13,657 nt of DNA from Candidatus Saccharimonadota bacterium (GTDB lineage Bacteria > Patescibacteriota > Saccharimonadia > Saccharimonadales > Saccharimonadaceae), in assembly GCA_017964115.1 (NCBI GenBank), contig JAGCSL010000037.1, forward strand, positions 1 through 13,657, written 5' to 3'. The notes below the pieces were generated by a model. The model made no database searches, was not told the DNA's origin, and saw only the letters and a program-made list of their open reading frames with translations. The position numbers and the translations under genes were made by a program. How positions within the stretch are numbered: position 1 is the first letter of the stretch; every line of letters starts with the position of its first letter. Shown here in pieces: positions 1-6,432 of this stretch.

Positions 1-1011
1 GACCTCAAGAATCGCCCCGATTTCACTCGTAGTCACCTCTTAAGCACTCAGCTGATTTCTTCTATTCAACAGTCTTTAAATAATCATACTCAATCGATGA
101 TTTTTCATAACCGTCGCGGCACCGCCCCACTTACTATCTGTGACCACTGCGGCTGGCAGGCACTCTGTCAAAACTGCTTACTCCCGCTCGTACTTCATGC
201 CGACAAATACCAGATGCGCTGCCACACATGTGGGCGCACATATCCAGTTCCAACCTCTTGCCCAGAATGTAAGAATGCCAGCATCCACCATAAAGGCTTT
301 GGTACCAAAATGCTCGAAGAAGAGCTGCATCGTATGTTCCCAGATGCTCGCATCGCCCGCTTCGATGCTGACACCGAATCCGAACTACAACTAAATAAAC
401 TCTACGACCAAGTTCATGCCGGCGATTATGACATTATTGTCGGCACTCAAATGATCGCCAAAGGCTTCGATTTTCCAAAAATTACGACGCTCGGCATCGC
501 CCAGGCCGATGCTGGGCTAAGTCTTCCGGACTACGCTTCCGAAGAACGAACATTCCAGTTAATCACCCAAGTCATCGGACGCGCCAATCGTGGACACCAA
601 AATAGTTCCATTTTTATCCAAAGTTTTCAGCCCGACCACCCCTTAATTTCTCTTGCTGCCGACTCGGACTATGCTGGTTTCTATAAATATTTAATTCAAC
701 GTCGCAGACAAAGCAGCTTGCCACCCTACAGCTTTTTGCTCAAAATCTCACTCACATACAAAACTGAAAAAGCCGCCGTTTCGAACGTCCAAAAATTGAA
801 CAAAAAAATTATACAGTTTGCTCGAAAAAACCAACTTTCGCAGGTCTTCGTTTCTCCTGCCATGCCAGCTTTTCATGAGCGCACAAACGCTGGTTTTACG
901 TGGCAAATCGTCGTCAAAGCTAAGTCTCGTAAAGATTTACTAGCCATTTTTGATTCCCTCGATAAGAATCCACATCTTCATTATGATTTTGACCCAATCT
1001 CTTTGCTTTAA
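1..1011 (+). CDS. priA: Primosomal protein N' (PriA helicase), 3' part
   Basis: The frame is open from base 1, so this is the C-terminal 336 residues of PriA, the 3'-5' DNA helicase that restarts stalled replication forks by loading the primosome. NRRG at fragment residues 37-40 leads into the PriA zinc region with four cysteine pairs (C47/C50, C56/C59, C74/C77, C87/C90). Helicase motif V is GTQMIAKG (148-155). The ERTFQL element is followed by motif VI, here VIGRANRG rather than the usual VAGRAGR. The N-terminal DNA-binding domain and Walker motifs lie upstream of the window. An ATG at 97 lies inside the conserved part and is not the real start. The next gene in this direction is def-fmt, a common PriA neighbourhood, but a reverse gene separates them. 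Confidence 0.93.
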   Translation, partial: DLKNRPDFTRSHLLSTQLISSIQQSLNNHTQSMIFHNRRGTAPLTICDHCGWQALCQNCLLPLVLHADKYQMRCHTCGRTYPVPTSCPECKNASIHHKGFGTKMLEEELHRMFPDARIARFDADTESELQLNKLYDQVHAGDYDIIVGTQMIAKGFDFPKITTLGIAQADAGLSLPDYASEERTFQLITQVIGRANRGHQNSSIFIQSFQPDHPLISLAADSDYAGFYKYLIQRRRQSSLPPYSFLLKISLTYKTEKAAVSNVQKLNKKIIQFARKNQLSQVFVSPAMPAFHERTNAGFTWQIVVKAKSRKDLLAIFDSLDKNPHLHYDFDPISLL

Positions 1012-1013
1012 AA

Positions 1014-1037
1014 AGTCTGGGCTTTGCAGTCCAGACT
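1014..1037 (-). terminator. Intrinsic terminator between priA and the 231-aa gene
   Basis: A perfect 7-bp stem AGTCTGG/CCAGACT encloses a 10-nt loop. Read on the minus strand the stem is followed directly by TTTT, which suits the 231-aa gene ending at 1067. Read on the plus strand it is followed by a looser T-rich stretch (1045-1057), so it may also end priA transcripts. It begins 3 nt past the priA stop. Confidence 0.65.
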
Positions 1038-1066
1038 CTCGTCTCATTTTGTCTTTTACGTAGTAT

Positions 1067-1762
1067 TTAATAGTTTATGTCAACTCCGCTATTGTTCGGA
1101 TACGCGCCGCTGACCTGCAAGTTGTACCCCTCGCCCGCAATATGCTCAACTATATAGCACGCGGCCCACAACGCAATTTCCATATCGCGCGTTGCGCCAA
1201 GCTCACTTAAGCAGGTAATGTTCAACTGAACCGCCAACCAGTCAATATCCTGGCTAATCAGTTCTACGACCATCGACCCCGCCCTCGGAGAAAGACCGCT
1301 TTCTTCAGGCCTACATCCATAGCTGCTAGTGTACTCCTCGCAAATCGCCTCATGCTGTATGTCATCTATCGCCACCTGATAAGAGAATTCTTCCCCTATG
1401 CAACGACACACCCATGCCTCCATCATCGCCGGCAAAGTACTCAAACATAACGGACGACCGCCGTCTATAAACAGAATACTCTCTTCCGTAGTGTTGATTG
1501 TAAACGCATCGTACGGCTTCTCCTCTGTTAAGCCAAGCGCGTCTAAGAAGTCGGCATACTCTTCTTCTTCTGAGTCGCTTAACGCAGACTTCTTGGCGAA
1601 AGCTACCAACTGTAGCCTGACTCTTCCGGCAGCCATACGCTCATTCTCGTCGTCATACAAGTCGCAAGATACAATGTTGTCTTTCACCTCTCTCAATAAG
1701 TATTCAACATCCTGCAAAAAAGACTCACTCCCTTCTACGCAAAAATAATAAAGATCTTTCAT
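1067..1762 (-). CDS. Hypothetical acidic protein, 231 aa
   Basis: I do not recognise this protein. It is acidic (for example EEEEYADF near residue 70), has no signal peptide and no clear membrane segment, and shows alternating hydrophobic and acidic stretches expected of a soluble globular protein. Its C-terminal part (about residues 165-231) looks well folded, with an ALWAACYIVEHIAGEG helix. It is the only frame covering this stretch with protein-like composition; the overlapping plus-strand frame at 1398-1748 is serine-rich and looks like its shadow. The ATG at 1762 has no Shine-Dalgarno; a weak extended -10 lies 16-24 nt upstream. It sits in reverse orientation between priA and def, genes that are often collinear, so it may be a lineage-specific insertion. 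Function unknown. Confidence 0.7.
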   Translation of the reverse strand: MKDLYYFCVEGSESFLQDVEYLLREVKDNIVSCDLYDDENERMAAGRVRLQLVAFAKKSALSDSEEEEYADFLDALGLTEEKPYDAFTINTTEESILFIDGGRPLCLSTLPAMMEAWVCRCIGEEFSYQVAIDDIQHEAICEEYTSSYGCRPEESGLSPRAGSMVVELISQDIDWLAVQLNITCLSELGATRDMEIALWAACYIVEHIAGEGYNLQVSGAYPNNSGVDINY

Positions 1763-1777
1763 CTAGAAACGGGTACT

Positions 1778-1786
1778 ACTTTATCA
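1778..1786 (-). promoter_or_regulatory. Weak extended -10 of the 231-aa gene
   Basis: On the minus strand the sequence reads TGaTAAAGT. The predicted +1 is near 1771, giving a leader of about 9 nt without a Shine-Dalgarno. The fit to consensus is only moderate, and no -35 is evident. Confidence 0.35.
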
Positions 1787-1836
1787 CTATCGAGCTAAGA
1801 GGTCAAGCGCTTATGCTCGCACGTGAACAGATATTA

Positions 1837-1845
1837 TGTTAAAAT
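1837..1845 (+). promoter_or_regulatory. Extended -10 of def, leaderless
   Basis: TGtTAAAAT is an extended -10 with hexamer 1840-1845. The predicted +1 is at about 1852, 2 nt before the ATG at 1854. No -35 match was seen, which is usual for extended -10 promoters. The element overlaps the upstream in-frame ATG at 1836, arguing that 1836 is not transcribed as a start. Confidence 0.6.
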
Positions 1846-1853
1846 TTACCTCA

Positions 1854-2438
1854 ATGAAGAAGAAAGTAATTGTCACGCCAGACCCACGTCTGCGCAAGAA
1901 ATCCACCAAGGCTAAAGCCGGCGATCCAGAAGTCACAAAAATCATCAAAGAGATGATTGATTCGTGTATCGACTGGGAAAACGAACACGAGTTCGAGCTT
2001 TCTGCCGCTATGGCCGCACCGCAACTTGGCTACAATAAGCGCATTATCGTGGTTCGCGAAGATATGAACAACAAGGACAATGCTACTTTCATTCCTCTTC
2101 TTAATCCCGAGGTTATCAAAACCGAAGGTAAAACTCAGTATGATTATGAGGGTTGTCTCTCTGTTCCTTCTATTTATGGCAAAGTCCCTCGTCCCGCCAA
2201 GGCACGCATTAAAGCCCAACTCGAAGATGGCACCGAAGTTCGTCTCAAGGCTTCAGATTTCCTCGCTCGCACCCTCATGCATGAAATTGACCACCTCAAT
2301 GGCATTCTCTTTATTGATCATATTAAAGGCGAAAAAGACGCTTTCTATCGCCTCAACGACAAAGGTGACCTTGAGCCATTAGATTACGATACTTACATCA
2401 AAGGCAACAAGGATCTCTACCCCGATGACCAAGACTAA
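1854..2438 (+). CDS. def: Peptide deformylase
   Basis: Cytosolic metalloenzyme that removes the formyl group from the N-terminal methionine of new proteins. All three family motifs are present: motif 1 as AAPQLG (residues 54-59), motif 2 EGCLSVP (99-105) with the metal-binding Cys101, and motif 3 HEIDH (143-147) with two metal histidines and the catalytic Glu144. The glycines that normally precede AAPQ (GxGLAAPQ) are replaced here (SAAMAAPQ). The length of 194 aa is near the usual 150-190. An in-frame ATG exists at 1836, but the -10 element overlaps it, so I chose 1854 (MKKK). The 3' end overlaps fmt by 14 bp, so the two enzymes that remove and add the formyl group are translated from one message. 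Confidence 0.93.
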   Translation: MKKKVIVTPDPRLRKKSTKAKAGDPEVTKIIKEMIDSCIDWENEHEFELSAAMAAPQLGYNKRIIVVREDMNNKDNATFIPLLNPEVIKTEGKTQYDYEGCLSVPSIYGKVPRPAKARIKAQLEDGTEVRLKASDFLARTLMHEIDHLNGILFIDHIKGEKDAFYRLNDKGDLEPLDYDTYIKGNKDLYPDDQD

Positions 2439-3309
2439 GATTATCTTCTTCGGCAACGAACAACTCGCCCAAGGTATCAAAGCTAAAACCCCCATTTTCG
2501 ACGCTTTGCTCGCAAATGAGCATTACGAAATCTGTGCCCTTGTATTACCAAAAGCCCACGTTCGCAAGCCATTCCCCATTACTATTCAGGCGCAAAAACA
2601 CCACATCGAAATCCGCCAAGTTCAAAAAGGCGCTGAATTACTTCCAATTATCGAGGAATTCAAGCCAGAAATCGGCGTCCTCGCCGCATTTGGTAAACTT
2701 ATACCCGAAGCCGCCATTAACGCCATTCCTTGCGGGATCTTAAACATTCACCCCTCACTACTACCTAAATACCGCGGTACCACCCCTATCGAAACTGCTC
2801 TTCTGAATGGCGACGATGAAACCGGCGTATCCATAATGCGCCTTGCAAAAGAGATGGACGCTGGCAACATTCTCGCCCAAGAAAAGGTTCAAATTACCGC
2901 CGAAACTACCAAGCAATCACTCTATGAAGAGCTGTCAGCACTCGGCGCAAAGCTACTTTTGAACGTAATGCCTGGAACCCTGGCAAAAAATGCCCCTGAG
3001 ACCGCACAGAACGACGCAGAAGCCACTTTTACGCAAAAACTTAGCAAAGACCTTGCGCTTTTAAAACCGTCCGAGAAGGCCGCTAAAACGCTCTACAACG
3101 AGGTTCGCGCTTATGCTGGTTTTCCAAAATCTAAGACCGTCTTATTTGATATTCCTTGCACTATTACCCAGGCCCACGTTGCTGATCAAGCCTCTACGGA
3201 ACTCGACCTGCTCTGCACCGACGGTAAATATCTTATTATCGACCGTCTCCTACCAGAAAATTCTAAAGAGATGGATGCCAAGAGCTTCCTTAACGGTCAT
3301 AAAAAATAA
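2425..3309 (+). CDS. fmt: Methionyl-tRNA formyltransferase
   Basis: Transfers a formyl group from 10-formyl-tetrahydrofolate to initiator Met-tRNA, making the fMet-tRNA used by IF-2 (also encoded in this window). The N-terminal Rossmann-type formyltransferase domain spans about residues 1-190. It shows FFGNE at the start, NIHPSLLP (107-114), RGTTPIETAL and MDAGNIL (144-150). Asn107, His109 and Asp145 correspond to the catalytic N-H-D triad of the family. The C-terminal tRNA-binding domain (about 200-294) is less conserved but has LLKPSEKA and VRAYAGFPKSK. At 294 aa it is slightly shorter than the roughly 315 aa of E. coli. The ATG lies inside the last codons of def, so translational coupling is likely. 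Confidence 0.93.
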   Translation: MTKTKIIFFGNEQLAQGIKAKTPIFDALLANEHYEICALVLPKAHVRKPFPITIQAQKHHIEIRQVQKGAELLPIIEEFKPEIGVLAAFGKLIPEAAINAIPCGILNIHPSLLPKYRGTTPIETALLNGDDETGVSIMRLAKEMDAGNILAQEKVQITAETTKQSLYEELSALGAKLLLNVMPGTLAKNAPETAQNDAEATFTQKLSKDLALLKPSEKAAKTLYNEVRAYAGFPKSKTVLFDIPCTITQAHVADQASTELDLLCTDGKYLIIDRLLPENSKEMDAKSFLNGHKK

Positions 3310-3310
3310 A

Positions 3311-3330
3311 CTCTCCCCATTTAAGGAGAG
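3311..3330 (-). terminator. Intrinsic terminator of the DUF5663-like gene
   Basis: Stem CTCTCC/GGAGAG with an 8-nt loop. On the minus strand the stem is followed by TTTATTTTTTA, which comes from the A-rich last codons and stop of fmt. It therefore fits best as the terminator of the minus-strand gene ending at 3362, and may also slow plus-strand transcription leaving fmt. Confidence 0.6.
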
Positions 3331-3361
3331 AGTCAGAGAGTATTTCGCAATCAATAATTAC

Positions 3362-3781
3362 TTATTCTGCAGATAAAATTGCGTCTTTTTGTTCGCCAAT
3401 TTCTTGCTGCAAAGCCGCCAAGCTATCTCTAATAATCTGCTGATACTGTGGGCAATTCTGATCAAGCCATTTAGCCGTCACATAATCCGAGAGTAGATTC
3501 GGGTCATCATCTTGCGTACCAGTGTTAGTCTTCAGTGTCTGATAGACTTCGTCATTATGATAATCGCCGTAACTGCCCAGAAGCGAATTAATCGTATCTG
3601 GTTCGTTATCAATAATGCGCTCAAACTCATCGAGTTGCTCATCGCTGAGATTTTGGCTCATCGCTTCACCGATTCGAATCTCTAATTGATCCTGAGCATA
3701 CTCCAAAAAAGCACCTTTTTGGTCTTCTGGAAGATCGGCCAACCCGACACTCTCCAAGAAACTGTTGTCAAACTTAAACAT
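3362..3781 (-). CDS. DUF5663-like small acidic protein
   Basis: A 139-aa acidic, soluble, mostly helical protein. The N-terminal 60 residues carry the pattern FLESVGLADLPEDQKGAFL...LEIRIGEAM...LSDEQLDEFERII. I recall this as the DUF5663 family found mainly in Patescibacteria; the assignment is from memory of the pattern, not a search. The C-terminal half (about 75-139) is a separate helical region. AGGAG at 3791-3795 sits 9 nt before the ATG. It lies 58 bp downstream of infB on the same strand with its own promoter and no clear terminator between them, so it can be made alone or as the tail of the infB message. No function is established for the family. Confidence 0.8.
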   Translation of the reverse strand: MFKFDNSFLESVGLADLPEDQKGAFLEYAQDQLEIRIGEAMSQNLSDEQLDEFERIIDNEPDTINSLLGSYGDYHNDEVYQTLKTNTGTQDDDPNLLSDYVTAKWLDQNCPQYQQIIRDSLAALQQEIGEQKDAILSAE

Positions 3782-3805
3782 TGCGTTACTCTCCTATTTA
3801 CCACC

Positions 3806-3814
3806 ATTGTAGCA
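3806..3814 (-). promoter_or_regulatory. Extended -10 of the DUF5663-like gene
   Basis: Minus strand reads TGcTACAAT. The predicted +1 at 3799 gives an 18-nt leader containing the Shine-Dalgarno AGGAG (3791-3795). No convincing -35. Confidence 0.55.
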
Positions 3815-3839
3815 TAAAACGCTATTGCTTTTTATTATA

Positions 3840-5612
3840 TTACAAAATTTTCTTCTTTTTAAATTCGCGCACAAAGAATTTCAAAGTGTCACCAATCTCA
3901 AGTTGAATCTTTTTAGCAGTCTTCAGTGACAAACCACCAATTTCACCTTCAGCGAGCGATGGAACATTTACCTTTCCTTCTTGTGTACTGACTACCTCAA
4001 ATTCACCCAAATCGACTTTCTTGCGATAAGCGTGCCCAAGCATACCTGGCGCTACGCGGCCTTTCTTTACTTGGCCACCAGTAATTATTTCCGTTCTCTC
4101 TGTGCGAAAAACGCCTTTTACTTCAAGTTCACCTGTTTCGGTTTCAACCACCTCAGCATCAAGCATTTCTTCCATATCATGCTTTGCATCATCCAAAAGT
4201 TCATAAATCACACGGAATACACGTACTGGTACACCGTTGCGCTCCGCCATCTTGGCGATTGCATTCGGCACCGTAACATTGAAACCGTAAATAACCGTAT
4301 TACCGCCCGAAGCCATATAGACATCGTTCTCGGAAATTGCACCCACGCCAGTCGAAACAATATTCAAAGTGATTTCGCCTTGCGTATCAATCATGCGAAG
4401 AGAGTCTACTACCGAAGTTACCGAACCAGCCACGTCGCCCTTTACAATCACATTAAAGGTCTTTGTATTGTCAGCTACATTCATCATCCGAAGCATATCT
4501 GTTGCCGTCACATTCGTATTTGCCGTATCGTTCGCTTCGGCCTGTGCGTTCAATAATGCCATCTTGCGCGCCGTCTTTTCATCCGGCACCTCTTCAAACT
4601 TGTCGCCAAAGTTCGGCAACTCTTTAAAGCCAGTCACGACCACTGGAGTTGAAGGTGTAGCTTTTCCTTTTGGTTTACCTTTCCAGTTCACCATTGTGCG
4701 CACCTTAGCGTAAGTTTTGCCTGCTACGATAAATTCACCCGTCTTCAGCTCGCCGCCAGTAACCAGGAGATTCACTACTGAGCCCTTCCCGACTTCCATA
4801 TGACTTTCAATCACGAGGCCTTCAGCTGGAATATTGATATCCGCCTTTAGCTCATCAATATCGGCCGTCAAAAGAATCATATCGAGTAGCTTCTCGACAT
4901 TCTCGCCAGTCTTCGCCGAAATTGGCACCATAATCGTGTCGCCACCCCATTCTTCTGGATTCAGATTGAAATCGGTCGCCAATTGCGCCTTAGTGCGATC
5001 AATGTTTGCGCCTTCTTTATCAATTTTGTTAATCGCCACAATAATCTTCGCGTTAGCCGCTTCGGCAAACTTAATTGCCTCTGCCGTCTGAGGTTTTACG
5101 CCATCATCAGCCGCTACTACAATTACTACAATATCGGTCAGCATTGCACCGTGTTGGCGAATCGCCGCAAAAGCCTCATGGCCCGGCGTATCAAGAAAAG
5201 TAATCTTGCGATCCTTGTATTCCATCTGATAAGCCGAAATGTGCTGCGTAATACCGCCCGCCTCATCTTCAACGGTTTTCTTTTCCAATAAGGTATCAAG
5301 TAAGGTGGTCTTACCGTGGTCAACGTGACCCATCACAGCCACCACTGGCGGACGTAATTTCGCGTCTTTTGACAATTCGCGCTTCATGCCCGGAATCTTT
5401 GCTGAATTCTCCTTCTTTTCGAAGCGCACATTCGTAAAACCGAGCTCCTCGGTCATAATTTGAGCCGTTTCAGCATCCAAACGCTGATTAATCGTGGCCA
5501 TTATGCCATTTTTAAACAACTCTCCAATCAAATGCGTCACAGAAACGCCCAAAGCATTTGCTAGCTCGTCTACCGTAATCGAGCCAGAAATCTGTATCAC
5601 TTTTTCTTCCAC
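3840..5612 (-). CDS. infB: Translation initiation factor IF-2
   Basis: GTPase that delivers fMet-tRNA to the small ribosomal subunit and promotes 70S joining. An IF2_N-type domain (residues 1-52) is followed almost at once by the G domain: G1 GHVDHGKT (95-102), G2 GGITQHI (119-125), G3 DTPGHEAF (141-148), G4 NKID (195-198), G5 SAK (232-234). Domains II, III and the fMet-tRNA-binding C2 follow. At 590 aa it lacks the long N-terminal extension of the E. coli protein (890 aa), typical of reduced genomes. The start is GTG (5610-5612), supported by GAAAGGAG at 5620-5627, 7 nt upstream. It shares its job with the nearby fmt product, but lies on the opposite strand. Confidence 0.96.
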   Translation of the reverse strand: MEEKVIQISGSITVDELANALGVSVTHLIGELFKNGIMATINQRLDAETAQIMTEELGFTNVRFEKKENSAKIPGMKRELSKDAKLRPPVVAVMGHVDHGKTTLLDTLLEKKTVEDEAGGITQHISAYQMEYKDRKITFLDTPGHEAFAAIRQHGAMLTDIVVIVVAADDGVKPQTAEAIKFAEAANAKIIVAINKIDKEGANIDRTKAQLATDFNLNPEEWGGDTIMVPISAKTGENVEKLLDMILLTADIDELKADINIPAEGLVIESHMEVGKGSVVNLLVTGGELKTGEFIVAGKTYAKVRTMVNWKGKPKGKATPSTPVVVTGFKELPNFGDKFEEVPDEKTARKMALLNAQAEANDTANTNVTATDMLRMMNVADNTKTFNVIVKGDVAGSVTSVVDSLRMIDTQGEITLNIVSTGVGAISENDVYMASGGNTVIYGFNVTVPNAIAKMAERNGVPVRVFRVIYELLDDAKHDMEEMLDAEVVETETGELEVKGVFRTERTEIITGGQVKKGRVAPGMLGHAYRKKVDLGEFEVVSTQEGKVNVPSLAEGEIGGLSLKTAKKIQLEIGDTLKFFVREFKKKKIL

Positions 5613-5667
5613 TTCCTAGCTCCTTTCTTTAAGTTAAATAAAAAACCCGCCCCTTACAGCTCCTCTT

Positions 5668-5696
5668 ATTTTATCATATCTGAACAGATAATACAA
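5668..5696 (-). promoter_or_regulatory. infB promoter
   Basis: On the minus strand, -35 TTGTAT (5691-5696), a 17-bp spacer and -10 TAAAAT (5668-5673) preceded by TGa. The predicted +1 near 5661 gives a leader of about 49 nt that ends in a good Shine-Dalgarno. The leader has a T-run without an obvious stem. Confidence 0.6.
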
Positions 5697-5719
5697 ATTC
5701 AGACCAAGCCACTCAATAT

Positions 5720-6034
5720 CTATCTTGCGACATTAAATATCGCCCACAGTAGCCAGATGTAAGCCAAAACCGTCAAAATTATTAATCCTGTTATCATTCC
5801 TAAGCTCTTTAGATGCTTAGCTTGATCATATTTTTCCGGCTTTGTCGCGAGTCTCTTTCTTTTATTACTGACCATCACGCTCGCCACCGCGGCCACAATC
5901 AACAGAATCGCTGGCAAATATTGTATTAGAAAAAATGTTACCGAAACTGGCATATTGATATTCATTAACCATATTGTCGCCCACATTAGCCAATATAGCC
6001 ACGCCGCACCGAACCAAATCGCGCCATAAATCAT
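5720..6034 (-). CDS. Small membrane protein, 104 aa
   Basis: Tryptophan-rich integral membrane protein with three likely helices: about residues 3-25 and 33-57, then a basic cytoplasmic loop (NKRKRLATKPEKYD), then about 78-101. The longest ORF begins at a TTG (6049), but that upstream part is the promoter itself: TATAAT at 6041-6046 places +1 exactly on the ATG at 6034, so I use MIYGAIW as the start. It lies 31 bp downstream of another three-helix protein whose loop has the similar KTQRKRLNGRYEND, suggesting related proteins or partners. I do not recognise the family; a structural or transport-accessory role is possible but unsupported. Confidence 0.65.
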   Translation of the reverse strand: MIYGAIWFGAAWLYWLMWATIWLMNINMPVSVTFFLIQYLPAILLIVAAVASVMVSNKRKRLATKPEKYDQAKHLKSLGMITGLIILTVLAYIWLLWAIFNVAR

Positions 6035-6040
6035 AAGCCC

Positions 6041-6046
6041 ATTATA
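6041..6046 (-). promoter_or_regulatory. Consensus -10, leaderless start of the 104-aa gene
   Basis: Minus strand TATAAT followed by six bases and then ATG, so the predicted +1 is the A of the ATG (6034). No Shine-Dalgarno is present. Confidence 0.6.
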
Positions 6047-6065
6047 CAAAAATCACAAATTACGC

Positions 6066-6398
6066 TCAAATTGTATACAGATAATTCGCCAAGAAGGCTG
6101 CACCAATTGATGCGCCTATAATAACCGCAACCATAATTATTTCTAGAATCACTAACGCTACCGTGCTAATCGGGTCATTCTCGTATCGCCCATTCAGACG
6201 CTTTCTTTGAGTCTTAATTAGCGATAAAACCCCTAGCGAAACCATCACACCCGGTACCATGCAGGTTGCCATCTTAATATATTCGAATTCATTATTCGGC
6301 AAAATCCCATCAAAACTCATATATCCCACTACCATTACCCCCTCTAGCAAGAACGAGAATATTGCAAAATGGATAATCTTTTTGATATATCCCCACAT
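6066..6398 (-). CDS. Small membrane protein, 110 aa
   Basis: An integral membrane protein with three likely helices (about residues 8-28, 42-62, 79-106) and a basic loop QRKRLNGRYEND between the second and third. Topology and loop resemble the next gene downstream (KRKRL loop, 5720-6034), so the two may be diverged paralogues. The ATG at 6398 has no Shine-Dalgarno but is preceded by an extended -10 in leaderless spacing. It begins 34 bp after the stop of the 815-aa gene on the same strand with no terminator between them, so read-through from that gene is likely. Family not recognised. Confidence 0.7.
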   Translation of the reverse strand: MWGYIKKIIHFAIFSFLLEGVMVVGYMSFDGILPNNEFEYIKMATCMVPGVMVSLGVLSLIKTQRKRLNGRYENDPISTVALVILEIIMVAVIIGASIGAAFLANYLYTI

Positions 6399-6404
6399 AT
6401 CTTC

Positions 6405-6413
6405 AATATATCA
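6405..6413 (-). promoter_or_regulatory. Extended -10, leaderless start of the 110-aa gene
   Basis: Minus strand TGaTATATT with the hexamer at 6405-6410. The predicted +1 falls on the A of the ATG at 6398. Confidence 0.55.
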
Positions 6414-6432
6414 CACAAATCAGCTTTCAAGT

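Noticed and set aside
1398..1748. 116-aa serine-rich plus-strand ORF opposite the 231-aa gene
   Set aside because: Low-complexity composition and no start signals; the minus-strand frame is more protein-like and has a terminator.
3785..3839. Terminator directly after infB
   Set aside because: Only a weak A/T stem (AAAAGC...GCGTTTT) with mismatched bases is present, so read-through into the DUF5663-like gene is more likely.
3981..4556. 191-aa plus-strand ORF (and others at 4369-4713, 4834-5091) antisense to infB
   Set aside because: They lie wholly inside the unmistakable IF-2 gene, have no ribosome binding site or promoter, and their composition is that of a reverse shadow.
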